43,803 bases of DNA from Ensifer sp. MPMI2T (GTDB lineage Bacteria > Pseudomonadota > Alphaproteobacteria > Rhizobiales > Rhizobiaceae): the NCBI RefSeq assembly GCF_004827385.1, contig NZ_SRXN01000046.1, positions 1 through 43,803 of the forward strand, given 5' to 3'. Below are positions 22,053-34,254 of this stretch, piece after piece; positions within the stretch are counted from its first letter, which is position 1, and every line of letters starts with the position of its first letter. The position numbers and the translations under genes were made by a program. The notes beneath the pieces were generated by a model that did no database searches, had not been told where the DNA came from, and saw only the letters and a list, made by a program, of their open reading frames with translations.

Positions 22053-24145
22053 CCGTACGATTTCGCCTTTCGGAAACCGACTGCATCAGCATCAACGGCA
22101 TAGATCATCAAGTTCAGAGGCAGGACGAAAACGGCGTCGTTTTGCGCCGGCTGGATGACTACTCGATGCACCTGTCATTCACACATGTCGAACTCGCGCG
22201 GCTCCTTGCTTCTCCGGATATGAGACTCAAACGAAACTATTTTTCTACTGGGCAAGCCGCGCTTCGAACCCGATGTGACATTCGATACATCAACTCCCTT
22301 CCTCTGGAGAAACGCGCGGCGATCTTTTGGAAGACGGCGTATTGCCATGCTTTTTTGGAGACCGAGGCCAGAGGGGAGGTGCGGAGGACTGAGGCTTCCA
22401 TGGCGGAGGCGATGCCGGAACTGTCAAGAAGGGTCGATGGGGAGGAAACCGCATGGCAACTCGCCACCAAACGCAACCTGTCTGGCCTTAAGGTGACGCA
22501 CCGGCTTCCTCCATCTGCGCCAACCTTGCGTCTGTGGTTGCGTATGTTTGAGAAGTGTGGCCATAGCCCGCTCGCGTTCCTGCGAAAAAAACGTGCCGAC
22601 CTGACTTACAGCCAGAAGTTCTCGGGTGAGGCCGCGGCTCTCTTGGCGGAATGTGTCGCGGGTTACCTGTCGCGCAACATGCCTACGCAACAGATGATCG
22701 TCAACGATACAAAAAGCTGCTTCATCGACAGAAATCGCGGGCGGGCAGCTCTTAACCTTCCCCCTCTTGCAGCCCTCTTGCAGTGCCGTCAGCACGTACC
22801 ATCCGCCGCTCAATTACAAAACTCGATCCTTTCGAGGTGGTCGCGCAGCGAAAAGGCCTCGCCGCTGCAAAACTCAAGTTTTCGCTGCATACCGGCGGAC
22901 CTTCTGCAGATTTTGTCCTTGAACGCGTCGAGATGGACGAGTGGCAAATCGACGTTTCGTCTCTCTTTGGCAATTCAGGTGCACTTGATCCGATCCCCGC
23001 CCAATTGCGCGCCCGATTCGAAGTTGGGCGTAGATGATGCATTGTTTCCATATGGATTGCAGCTTCTCCATCTGCCGCGGATGCAATCCGGGCTCTGGAA
23101 CTCATAACGATTGACAAGACGTCGATCGCGGAAGCGGCCGGCTGCAAATCCCCCTGGAGGTATTTCGGTGGGGTTGGCTCGCTCGTTACAGACCAGGGTT
23201 CGGCGTTTAGTTCGGTCGAATTCCGAACTGCAGTTACAGAGCTCGGGTCCACCTACGAGGCGCCTCCCGCAGGCATTCCGAAGCTGCGTGGGCATGTTGA
23301 GCGCGTTTTCGGGACATTCGCGCACCAGCTCGCCCCGATGCTGACGGGGCGCACATTTTCGAACCCTGAAGAGCGTGGAGATTATCCGTCAGAGCAGTGG
23401 GCCTCACTGACCGACGATGAACTGGCGAGGATCTTTACGATCTTCGTTGTCGATATCTATCATAATACCCCCCACGCGGGCTTGAACGGTGAGACGCCAG
23501 CCAATGCTTGGAAGCGCTTGGCAGCAGAGCGTGCTGTGACAGCTCCGCCAGACCCCACCTGCCGAAGAGTTGTTTTCGGAATTCCCTTAGCACGAAAACT
23601 CGGGAGGCACGGAGTTCGTGTACTCGGCATCGACTATACAAGCACGTCTTTGCAACAAGCATTTCTGAGAGGTCGCAGCCGAGAAGTCGATATAAGGGTG
23701 GATCCTCATAACCTGGCGATGATCTCGGCACGCCTTGAACAGGATTGGGATAATGCATGGGCGGTTCCCACGGCCGTTCATGGGCTGTCGCTCAACGAAT
23801 GGCAGGCGATTGTTCGCGACCTTCGCATTCAATATCGAAATGAGGCCGTACTGACCGACCAGATCGTGCAGCACGGCCGCTCCCAGATCAGAGAAATCGA
23901 TCAGACAGCGCGGAAGCTCAAGCCCATTCAGCCGATTATGTCGTCACCCGCTGCAGAAGTTGAACGTTAGAGCGTAATCTGTTTCTCGGGCTCCGGTTGA
24001 GGCAGCTTCAAGCGGCAGCCGTGCAGAGACGCCTGACGTCGATGCCTTGTTGGGCGATGTCATCGAGCCGGAGCAACCGGAAAAGACGGTGCCAAAAGGA
24101 CCGAAGCCCGACGACACAAAGCCGTGGCGGCTGTCCGATGACTGA
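22049..24145 (+). pseudogene. tnsB: TnsB/TniA-like DDE transposase, three lesions
   Basis: A Mu/TnsB-type transposase of about 690 codons. All catalytic residues are present in one frame: D at 22936 (VEMDEW), D at 23191 (VTDQGSAF) and E at 23299 (HVERVFG), with D and E 35 residues apart as in the family. It is broken three times. (1) An 11-bp tandem duplication, CCCTCTTGCAG at 22762-22772 and 22773-22783; removing one copy restores NLPPLAVPSARTIRRS. (2) An in-frame TGA at 23035, where GRR-stop-CIVS probably was GRRW. (3) A shift with stop codons near 23968-23977; past it the frame reads APVEAASSGS to KPWRLSDD, the natural end, overlapping tnsC by 8 bp. It starts in the tnsA stop codon (ATGA). 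The element is therefore probably not autonomous now. Confidence 0.88.
22762..22783 (+). repeat. 11-bp tandem duplication disrupting tnsB
   Basis: Two adjacent exact copies of CCCTCTTGCAG. Deleting either copy joins the upstream frame (RAALNLPPLA) to the downstream frame (VPSARTIRR) without a stop. This looks like a replication-slippage insertion. Confidence 0.9.
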
Positions 24146-25088
24146 CAGATCGACACAAATTGCCGAACGCATGCTCTCGTTGCGGCGGATCTTTGCGCAC
24201 CATGAGGCATTCGGGCAGTTAGAGGAGCAGTTTCAAGTACTGCTGAATCGGCGCTGGGCGGAGATTGCCGCCGGAGTCTCTATGGAAGCGCGGGGCATCG
24301 CTGTTATCGGTGCCTCGGGCTCCGGAAAGACGACCGCCGTCGCCCGACTCCTATCCCATACGCCTGGCCTTATATGCGAGGATTCAAAGACCTCGCGGAT
24401 GGATATCGTCAGCTTTCAGGTTCCATCTCCGGCCACGCTCAAGTTTGTGGGGCAAACCGCCCTGGAAGCCTTGGGATACCCACTGCGGCGGGAACGGACC
24501 GAGATGACCATCTGGGAAATGGTCCGTCATCACTTACAGGCGCGGCAGACGCTCTTTCTGCACCTGGATGAGGCCCAGGACCTGATGCGCCATCAGACGC
24601 CCAAGATGCTTCAGTCCGTCGTCAGAACCCTCAAGTCCCTCATGCAAACGAGGGACTGGCCAGTGGGCATTATCCTATCCGGCATGCGGGATTTGAAGGA
24701 ACTTCTCAACCACGATCCGCAACTTGCCCGACGCTTTTATCCAATCGAGTTCACTAAATTGCACTCAGTAACGGATGGCAGCAGGGTCGCCCGCCTAGCC
24801 GCCTCCTATTCAGATCGGGCGGGTCTCAGGGAGCGCGACCTGGTGCAGGATCAATTTGCAGCGAGATTGATTCACGCCGCCGACGGTGAATTTGGCCTTG
24901 TCATCGAGCTGATCATCGGTTCGATCGAAGAAGCCCTTCTTTCTGGTGATCGATGCCTTGACCCGGGGCACTTTGTCCGTGCTTTCCGCCGTCGCTCAGG
25001 CTGTGTCGATGCTCTCAACCCGTTTGTTGCGGAGGATTTTGAGAGGATTGATGCAAGAGCACTCCTTCAGAGCGAGGGACTATTATGA
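24138..25088 (+). CDS. tnsC: TnsC/TniB-like AAA+ ATPase
   Basis: A 316-residue AAA+ ATPase. The Walker A is GASGSGKTT (58-66) and the Walker B is LFLHLDEAQDL with D144-E145. Sensor-like segments follow (PVGIILSGMRDLKELL; DPQLARRFYPIEF). Short length and the TniB-like pattern (FGQLEEQFQVLL, IEEALLSG) place it with the TniB/TnsC proteins, which polymerise on DNA and pass target choice from TniQ/TnsD to TnsAB. The ATG at 24138 lies inside the last codons of the original tnsB frame; the longer open frame from 23997 runs over the tnsB C-terminus. Its stop overlaps the tniQ start (ATGA). No damage is seen. Confidence 0.9.
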   Translation: MTDRSTQIAERMLSLRRIFAHHEAFGQLEEQFQVLLNRRWAEIAAGVSMEARGIAVIGASGSGKTTAVARLLSHTPGLICEDSKTSRMDIVSFQVPSPATLKFVGQTALEALGYPLRRERTEMTIWEMVRHHLQARQTLFLHLDEAQDLMRHQTPKMLQSVVRTLKSLMQTRDWPVGIILSGMRDLKELLNHDPQLARRFYPIEFTKLHSVTDGSRVARLAASYSDRAGLRERDLVQDQFAARLIHAADGEFGLVIELIIGSIEEALLSGDRCLDPGHFVRAFRRRSGCVDALNPFVAEDFERIDARALLQSEGLL

Positions 25089-26920
25089 GGAAAGGGAAAC
25101 TAGCGCTGACTTGCTCCCTTGCCGATTGGGAGACCGCAACGTCTTTTGCCGCTCGTTTGGCGATCAGGAACATGGCTCAGAGTGTATCCGAATTCTGCCT
25201 CGACATGGGATTGGACTGGAAGGCTGTCATTCGGGGAGAGGAAGCTGAGGTTTCACGTCTCGCCGATCTTGCCGACATCGATGGAAGAATTCTTCTTCGT
25301 CAGAGTTTTCAACTGTTGACCGGCAAATATTTGAGGATCGGAGAGGAGGAGGTGAAAAACGTCTTCGTCCGCCGCACGTTGTGCAAAGCCTGTGCGCTTT
25401 GCCTGGCGGAGCGGATCGCCGCCTCTGGATTTGCCGGAGCCTACCGTGGTGCGGACTGGCAATTCGTTTCGATCAGGACTTGTGACCGGCACCAAGTTGC
25501 ACTCGAGCGGTTTCCAGGGGAAGGGATGCCGATAAAGGATTATGGCTTCGCATTCCTTGTCCGGAGAAATTGGACGATGATCGAAACAGCCGCAGAGAGC
25601 CCCATTCACCAATCCCAATCTAGCTTGGAGCGATATCTCCGCAAACGCCTCTCGAGTCGGCGTGGAGGCAGTTGGTTGGACCAGATGCCATTATCGGTAG
25701 TCGCAAAGGCATCAGAAGCTTTGGGCGCGAGAATGGAACACGGACCGGATGCCACTGCAAACCAGATCGATCAGCGCCAGTGGCATAGCTGCGGAAACCA
25801 AGGTTTTGCAGTTCTCAGCGCCGGCCCGAAACATCTTCGCAGCGTCTTGTTAGATCTGAGGGGAACGTTTGGAGGAGGTACGGGCTATCACAACAGAGAT
25901 CTCGGGCTATTCTACAGTTGGCTTGATCGCTCCCAGCGCGTTCCGGGGGTGGGGCCGATCAGAGAGGTCGTGCTAGACCATATATTGGAAAATTATCCGT
26001 TGGATCCGGGAATCAACGTACTTGGCTTCCGGGTTGAGAAGCCGCGTCTCTATACTTGGACAAGCGCCCGGCAGAGACTTCACATTCGGGGCGAACGGCT
26101 TGCGAACCTGGCTTCAGACCTGAATGTCGATGAAGGGCCCGCCGGCCGGCCAATGAACCTTACGTCCGTGCAGATCGCCGAGCTTCAGACAAAGATCGAC
26201 GACCTGATCTCAATAAGGGAAGCTGCAAAGATTCTCGGCGCGCGATACGAGCAAGCCGCACGTTTTATCTTCAATGGGATGCTGGGCCGGAGGGAGAAAA
26301 CACGGGGAAGATCGTATTTATCAAGACAAGAAGTGCAGGCGTTCGTCGCTCCGGTTCTGGATCTGGACGCTGCCCCCACGGACGGGCGATTGCTGCCCAT
26401 GAAGAAAATTGGGAGCTACACAGCTGCGAGTGTTCACGAGATTTACAAGTGTTTTCTTGAAGGCAGACTGACGTCTGCCTACCGAGATCCAAGGAAATTT
26501 GGAATTGATGCGCTGCTTCTGGACCGGGAGGAAGTCAAACGAGCTTTATCGGTACCGGATACGATGGATCCAACGATGACAGCTGTCGCGCGTCTCTTGA
26601 AAACAACCAACATAACGCTTCGCTATCTTGCCAATCGCGGCGAACTGCGAATCTACAGGGGGCGTCATCCGATCACGAGAAGTGTTCAAAACGTGGTAGG
26701 CGTCGAGGAGCTTCAAAGGTTCCGGGCAAAATTCATGACGATTGGCGAAGTGAGCTGTCTCTGCGAAATCCCCTCAGGCCCGCTCGCAATCAAACTTGAC
26801 GCCGCGCGGGTGAAATCGAGGCATGTTCCGCACGGCGTCAGCCGTATCTACCGGCGGAAGGATATTCAGCGAGTGTTGGATGCAGGCCTGCACAGGAATC
26901 CCCCAACCAGACAACGCTGA
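25085..26920 (+). CDS. tniQ: TniQ/TnsD-like target-selection protein
   Basis: A 611-residue protein. The N-terminal third is a TniQ domain with a zinc-finger pattern: C100, C103, C106 (TLCKACALC) and C133-x-x-H136 (TCDRHQ). It is much longer than minimal TniQ (about 150-400) and in the size range of TnsD-type proteins that bind a fixed attachment site. The C-terminal half has repeated HTH-like segments (LISIREAAKILGARYEQAARF; MTAVARLLKTTNITLRYLANRGELR; FMTIGEVSCLCEIPSGPLAI) and a basic tail. It starts within the tnsC stop. Its 3' end lies about 400 bp from the tRNA-Arg gene, the likely target; target identity is inferred from position. Confidence 0.87.
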   Translation: MRKGKLALTCSLADWETATSFAARLAIRNMAQSVSEFCLDMGLDWKAVIRGEEAEVSRLADLADIDGRILLRQSFQLLTGKYLRIGEEEVKNVFVRRTLCKACALCLAERIAASGFAGAYRGADWQFVSIRTCDRHQVALERFPGEGMPIKDYGFAFLVRRNWTMIETAAESPIHQSQSSLERYLRKRLSSRRGGSWLDQMPLSVVAKASEALGARMEHGPDATANQIDQRQWHSCGNQGFAVLSAGPKHLRSVLLDLRGTFGGGTGYHNRDLGLFYSWLDRSQRVPGVGPIREVVLDHILENYPLDPGINVLGFRVEKPRLYTWTSARQRLHIRGERLANLASDLNVDEGPAGRPMNLTSVQIAELQTKIDDLISIREAAKILGARYEQAARFIFNGMLGRREKTRGRSYLSRQEVQAFVAPVLDLDAAPTDGRLLPMKKIGSYTAASVHEIYKCFLEGRLTSAYRDPRKFGIDALLLDREEVKRALSVPDTMDPTMTAVARLLKTTNITLRYLANRGELRIYRGRHPITRSVQNVVGVEELQRFRAKFMTIGEVSCLCEIPSGPLAIKLDAARVKSRHVPHGVSRIYRRKDIQRVLDAGLHRNPPTRQR

Positions 26921-27211
26921 CACATTCACGTTGAGCCGCGGTGCTTAACTCCTATCGTCAGCTATGTCGACCCGTATAGCAGGGCAGCGCTGGGTAGTTT
27001 CTGTCTTGCGACACAGTAAGTCAGCCCATAATCCGCGATGATAGCACACTTCCCCTAACCGCTCCCTCGAAAGCGTTCACATCAGCCTTTCAGCACTTTC
27101 TCTGTCCGTCAGTGACCTCGGAGGCTGACTCCCCTAAAATTCGCGCGTGAAGAGCAAAGGTGATCTCGTGCAGCCGCACACTTTTATGGAGGTTCACAGC
27201 CCTCATCCAAG

Positions 27212-27322
27212 GGTAACTTACTCTGGCAAAAAGGGTAATTTTACTGACATCGACAAAATCTGGTCGTTTATTTTTCAAGGGGTTGTGCAACGGACAGAGG
27301 TAAAGTAGCGTGGCAATCGACA
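27212..27322 (+). repeat. Candidate transposon right end with TnsB-site-like repeats
   Basis: GGTAA-N7-TGGCAA occurs at 27212-27229 and again at 27299-27316. A related GGTAA...ACTGACATCGACA lies between (27234-27255). The last copy runs into TCGACA ending at 27322, so the complementary strand would begin TGTCGATTGCCA, agreeing with the 5'-TGT ends of Tn7-like elements. The end lies 12 bp from the tRNA CCA. The rest of 26921-27334 shows no gene. The match is modest (about 13 of 18 positions) and no left-end partner was found. Confidence 0.45.
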
Positions 27323-27334
27323 GTTAGCGAGAAG

Positions 27335-27411
27335 TGGTGATCCCGGCGCGATTCGAACGCGCGACCCCCAGATTAGGAATCTGATGCTCTATCCTGCTGA
27401 GCTACGGGACC
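27335..27411 (-). tRNA. tRNA-Arg (anticodon CCT)
   Basis: Read on the minus strand, the gene folds as a standard cloverleaf. The acceptor GGTCCCG pairs with CGGGATC (one G-T), the D stem is GCTC/GAGC, and the anticodon stem TCAGA/TCTGG holds the loop TTCCTAA with CCT at positions 34-36. The T arm is GCGCG-TTCGAAT-CGCGC. Discriminator A and an encoded CCA (27335-27337) complete it. The 3' end faces the Tn7-like module, and the gene stands divergent from the ROK kinase. tRNA 3' ends are common landing sites for mobile elements. Confidence 0.95.
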
Positions 27412-27615
27412 ACTCGGTATAGACCCATACAAAAGCAAGGCTGCTTCGCCAAGTGTTTTTGCACGGCGCCCTGCGGATTTGCGGAGAGCCGCCTCGCACT
27501 TTTCCGCATCCCACTCTAGCATCTGCGACGTTGCAGATGCTAAGCAAGGGCCGGCGGCGGCTGGAGGAGCGTCCTGCCGTATTCCTCGACATCCATCCTG
27601 AGATCTGATCCACAC

Positions 27616-28512
27616 ATGTTCATCGGAATTGATTGGGGCGGCACGAAAATGGAAGTCATCGCGCTTGACCGCGATGGCGAAACGCGTGCCCGGCACCGAG
27701 TCGCAACGCCGACCAGCGGCTATGACGACTGCATTCGCGCCGTGATCGACCTCGTGGCCGCTGCCGAACAGACGGCCGGCGCGCGCGGAACGATCGGCAT
27801 CGGCATTCCCGGCAGTCCCAATCCGCGCACCGGCATCGTGCGCAACTCCAATGCCGTTCTCATCAACGGCAAGCCGCTCGGCCGCGATCTCGAAGCCGCT
27901 CTTGGCCGCGAGGTGCGGCTTGCCAACGACGCCAATTGCCTTGCCGTTTCCGAGGCGGTCGACGGGGCGGGCAAGGATGCCCGCGTCGTGTTCGGCGTGA
28001 TCGTCGGCACAGGACATGGCGGCGGGCTCGCGATCGAGAAGAAGGTTCATGCGGGCTACCAGGGTGTTGCCGCCGAGATCGGGCACTATCCGCTACCCTG
28101 GATGACGCGAGACGAATATCCCGGCCACAAGTGCTGGTGCGGCAAGCTCGGCTGTCTCGATATGTATGCCTGCGGCACCGGGCTGGAGCTCGATTATCGC
28201 ACGACGACCGGCGTCGACCGCCGGGGCAGGGATATCATCGAGGCGAAGCGTGCCGGCGATGCCGTGGCGATCGGTGTTTATGAGCGCTTCGTCGATCGTC
28301 TTGCCCGCAGTCTGGCGCTGCTCACCAATGTGGTCGACCCGGACGTCTTCGTGCTCGGCGGCGGCATGTCCAATGTCGATGAAATCTACGACGAACTGCC
28401 GGCGTTGATCACCAAATACATCTTCGGCGACAGTTTCGAGACGCCGATCCGCAAGGCGGTCCACGGCGACAGTTCCGGCGTGCGCGGCGCCGCCTGGCTC
28501 TGGAAGAGCTGA
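27616..28512 (+). CDS. ROK-family sugar kinase
   Basis: A 298-residue protein of the ROK family. The phosphate-binding motif is at the N-terminus (IGIDWGGTKMEVIALD), followed by the catalytic LANDANCLAVSEA region and VIVGTGHGGGLAIE. The ROK zinc/signature segment is present as GHKCWCGKLGCLDMYACG, with Asp where Glu is commoner. These enzymes phosphorylate hexoses or N-acetylhexosamines with ATP; fructokinase, glucokinase or GlcNAc/ManNAc kinase are all possible. It is first in an apparent operon with the HbpS-like and AGE-family genes, which favours a hexose substrate linked to the downstream epimerase. No clear Shine-Dalgarno is seen before the ATG. Confidence 0.93.
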   Translation: MFIGIDWGGTKMEVIALDRDGETRARHRVATPTSGYDDCIRAVIDLVAAAEQTAGARGTIGIGIPGSPNPRTGIVRNSNAVLINGKPLGRDLEAALGREVRLANDANCLAVSEAVDGAGKDARVVFGVIVGTGHGGGLAIEKKVHAGYQGVAAEIGHYPLPWMTRDEYPGHKCWCGKLGCLDMYACGTGLELDYRTTTGVDRRGRDIIEAKRAGDAVAIGVYERFVDRLARSLALLTNVVDPDVFVLGGGMSNVDEIYDELPALITKYIFGDSFETPIRKAVHGDSSGVRGAAWLWKS

Positions 28513-28539
28513 CCCCTGACCTGACAGCGAGGAGAGACA

Positions 28540-29034
28540 ATGAACATCGACAACGACCTGCGCCGTATCGCCTTGCAGGAGCGGGAACTGCAGTTCGAGC
28601 AGTTCAATCTCGATACGGCCTGGGAACTCGGCTCGACGCTTCGGCGCATGGCGGCCGAGCGCAAGCTCGGCGTGGTCATCGACATCACGCTTTTTTCCAT
28701 GCAGGTCTTCTACGCCGCGCTCGAGGGCGCGACGCCGGACAATCCGAACTGGGTCCGGCGCAAGCGCAACACGGTCTTCCGCCTGTTCAAGAGCAGCTAC
28801 GCGACCGGCCTCAGCCTGTTGAAGCAACAGACGAACCTGCAGGCGAAACTCGGCCTGCCGGATGCCGAATACGCCGCGCATGGCGGCAGTTTCCCGATCG
28901 TCGTCAAGGGTACGGGTTGCATCGGCGCCGTAACCGTCTCGGGATTGCCGCAGCGCGAAGACCATAATCTCGTCGTCGAAGCGCTGGCGGAACTGTCCCA
29001 GGCCGACCACGCCGCGCTGAAGCTCGAGGACTGA
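28540..29034 (+). CDS. HbpS/GlcG-like protein (UPF0303 family)
   Basis: A 164-residue protein of the UPF0303 group, with the HbpS/GlcG-like fold (LGVVIDITLFSMQVFYAALEG, AHGGSFPIVVKGTGCIGAVTVSGLPQREDHNLVVEAL). HbpS in Streptomyces binds haem, but for this group the function is not established. There is no signal peptide. GAGGAG lies 7 nt upstream of the ATG at 28540. It is 27 bp after the ROK gene and 16 bp before the AGE-family gene, clearly in one operon with sugar metabolism genes. Confidence 0.88.
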   Translation: MNIDNDLRRIALQERELQFEQFNLDTAWELGSTLRRMAAERKLGVVIDITLFSMQVFYAALEGATPDNPNWVRRKRNTVFRLFKSSYATGLSLLKQQTNLQAKLGLPDAEYAAHGGSFPIVVKGTGCIGAVTVSGLPQREDHNLVVEALAELSQADHAALKLED

Positions 29035-29050
29035 CAGGAACGGACACGGA

Positions 29051-30208
29051 ATGGATATTCATTCGCAGGCGCGCGAACTTGCCGACTGGCTCGCTAACGC
29101 CGCCTTGCCGCTTTGGCGGCAAAAGGGTTTCGAGGGGGCCGGCGGCGGCTTTGTCGAGACGATCGACATGGAAGGTGAACCGACGCGAGCCCATCGCCGC
29201 TCGCGCGTGCAGCCGCGGCAGGTATACTGCTTCGCGGAGGCCGGACGGCGCGGCTGGCCGGGAGACTGGCGCACGATGGCCGAAGGTGGGCTTGCCTATT
29301 TCGACCGTGTCTACCAGCTTCCAAGCGGCTTTTACGGCGCGCTCGCCGACGCGGACGGTGCGTTGATCGATCCATCCTTCGATCTTTACAACCAGGCCTT
29401 TGCACTGCTTGCCTTCGCCTATCTGGCGCAAGTCTTGCCCGAGCGGAGCGGCGAGATGGCCGAGCGCAGCAATGATCTCAGGCACAAGCTCGAGGCCCAT
29501 TGCAAGCATCCGATCGCCGGGTTCGAAGAGGACAATCCGTTCCGCCTGCCGCTCGGCTCCAATCCCCACATGCATCTCTTCGAGGCGTGCCTCGCAAGCG
29601 AAACGGTCGAAGGCTTCGATCAGATGGCCTGGGCCAACCTTGCCGACGAGATCGCCCAGTTGGCGATGGATCGTTTCATCGATCCCGAGACGGGCGCCCT
29701 ACGGGAATTCTTCGACCATGACTGGACGCCCTTTTCGGGTGAGAAGGGCCGAATAGTCGAGCCGGGCCACCAGTTCGAATGGGCGTGGCTGCTGGCTCGC
29801 TGGGCGGAGCGGCGCGGCAGCGCCGAAGCCATCGTCAAGGCGCGGCGTTTGTTCGAGATCGGTGAGGAACACGGCATCTGCCCGAAGCGCGACGTCGCGA
29901 TCATGACCCTTCTCGATGATTTTTCGGTCGCCGACCCGGTGGCGCGGCTCTGGCCGCAGACCGAGTGGCTGAAGGCGGCGATCCGTTTTGCCGCCCTGAC
30001 CGAGGGGAAGGAGCGCGAACGCTACCTCGCCTCGGCGACGCGGGCGGCAGCCGCCCTCGACCGCTTCCTCCAAACGCCGATCCGCGGTCTTTGGCGCGAC
30101 AAGCAGCAGGCAGATGGCGCATTCGTCGAGGAGCCCGCGCCGGCAAGCAGCTTCTATCACCTTGTCTGCGCGATGTATGAGCTGGAGGATTGCCTGAAGC
30201 GGATGTAG
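29051..30208 (+). CDS. AGE-family sugar epimerase/isomerase
   Basis: A 385-residue (alpha/alpha)6-barrel enzyme of the N-acylglucosamine 2-epimerase family, which includes mannose isomerase, cellobiose 2-epimerase and sugar-6-phosphate isomerase-like members. Family motifs seen are RSRVQPRQVYCFAEAG, LYNQAFALLAFAYL, the FRLPLGSNPHMHLFEACLA histidine segment, and EPGHQFEWAWLLARW with the second conserved His. The last WRDKQQADGAFVEEPAPASSFYHLVCAMYEL carries the third. These His residues are the catalytic pair in the family. With the ROK kinase it probably channels mannose or a related hexose to fructose-6-phosphate. It ends before a RIME repeat and a terminator. Confidence 0.92.
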   Translation: MDIHSQARELADWLANAALPLWRQKGFEGAGGGFVETIDMEGEPTRAHRRSRVQPRQVYCFAEAGRRGWPGDWRTMAEGGLAYFDRVYQLPSGFYGALADADGALIDPSFDLYNQAFALLAFAYLAQVLPERSGEMAERSNDLRHKLEAHCKHPIAGFEEDNPFRLPLGSNPHMHLFEACLASETVEGFDQMAWANLADEIAQLAMDRFIDPETGALREFFDHDWTPFSGEKGRIVEPGHQFEWAWLLARWAERRGSAEAIVKARRLFEIGEEHGICPKRDVAIMTLLDDFSVADPVARLWPQTEWLKAAIRFAALTEGKERERYLASATRAAAALDRFLQTPIRGLWRDKQQADGAFVEEPAPASSFYHLVCAMYELEDCLKRM

Positions 30209-30233
30209 GGGCGGCGGACGTCGATTGCCCCTC

Positions 30234-30286
30234 TCCTCGGGTTTAACCCGAGGACTAGCCTTCTCCCCGTCAGAACGGGGAGAAGG
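30234..30286. repeat. RIME-type rhizobial palindromic repeat
   Basis: Two adjacent palindromes: CCTCGGGTTTAACCCGAGG (30234-30252) and a 12-bp stem CCTTCTCCCCGT / ACGGGGAGAAGG (30259-30286). The following GGCCGGCAGGCCGGATCAGGGG also matches what I remember of the RIME1 mosaic element of Sinorhizobium and relatives. Confidence 0.75.
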
Positions 30287-30349
30287 TGGCCGGCAGGCCG
30301 GATCAGGGGCGCGCCCCCGCGCTCTCAAGAGTTTTCGATTATCAGTGAT

Positions 30350-30381
30350 GGCCTGCCGCAACCGCGGCGGGCCATTTTTAT
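30350..30381 (+). terminator. Rho-independent terminator before metH
   Basis: A 10-bp stem (GGCCTGCCGC / GCGGCGGGCC, one G-T) with AACC loop, followed by ATTTTTATT. It ends transcription from the sugar operon, 140 bp past the AGE-family stop and about 100 bp before metH. Confidence 0.75.
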
Positions 30382-30418
30382 TTGCCGGCGGTGAAAATTG
30401 TGATTGGCGCGTATGTTG

Positions 30419-30438
30419 ACATAAAGATATCTTTATGT
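30419..30438. promoter_or_regulatory. Perfect 20-bp palindrome in the metH promoter
   Basis: ACATAAAGATATCTTTATGT is a perfect palindrome located 43 bp before the metH start. It resembles, from memory, sites of ArsR-type regulators of methionine/SAH metabolism (SahR-like) in Proteobacteria. A role as operator for metH is likely; the identity of the regulator is inference. Confidence 0.7.
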
Positions 30439-30480
30439 GAGTAAATCAGGAACTGTCGTTTTCAGAACGGGGGATTTTCC

Positions 30481-34254
<3,774 letters not shown>

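Noticed and set aside
22049..23107. Programmed frameshifting as an explanation for the first tnsB break
   Set aside because: The break coincides with an exact 11-bp duplication rather than a slippery heptamer, and two more lesions follow downstream, so decay is the simpler reading.
23997..24137. Extending tnsC to the start of its open frame
   Set aside because: These bases encode the natural C-terminus of tnsB (ending KPWRLSDD) in another frame; the ATG at 24138 gives a normal TniB/TnsC N-terminus.
27090..27290. A 66-codon minus-strand frame between tniQ and the tRNA
   Set aside because: It lacks a ribosome site and covers the candidate transposon-end repeats.
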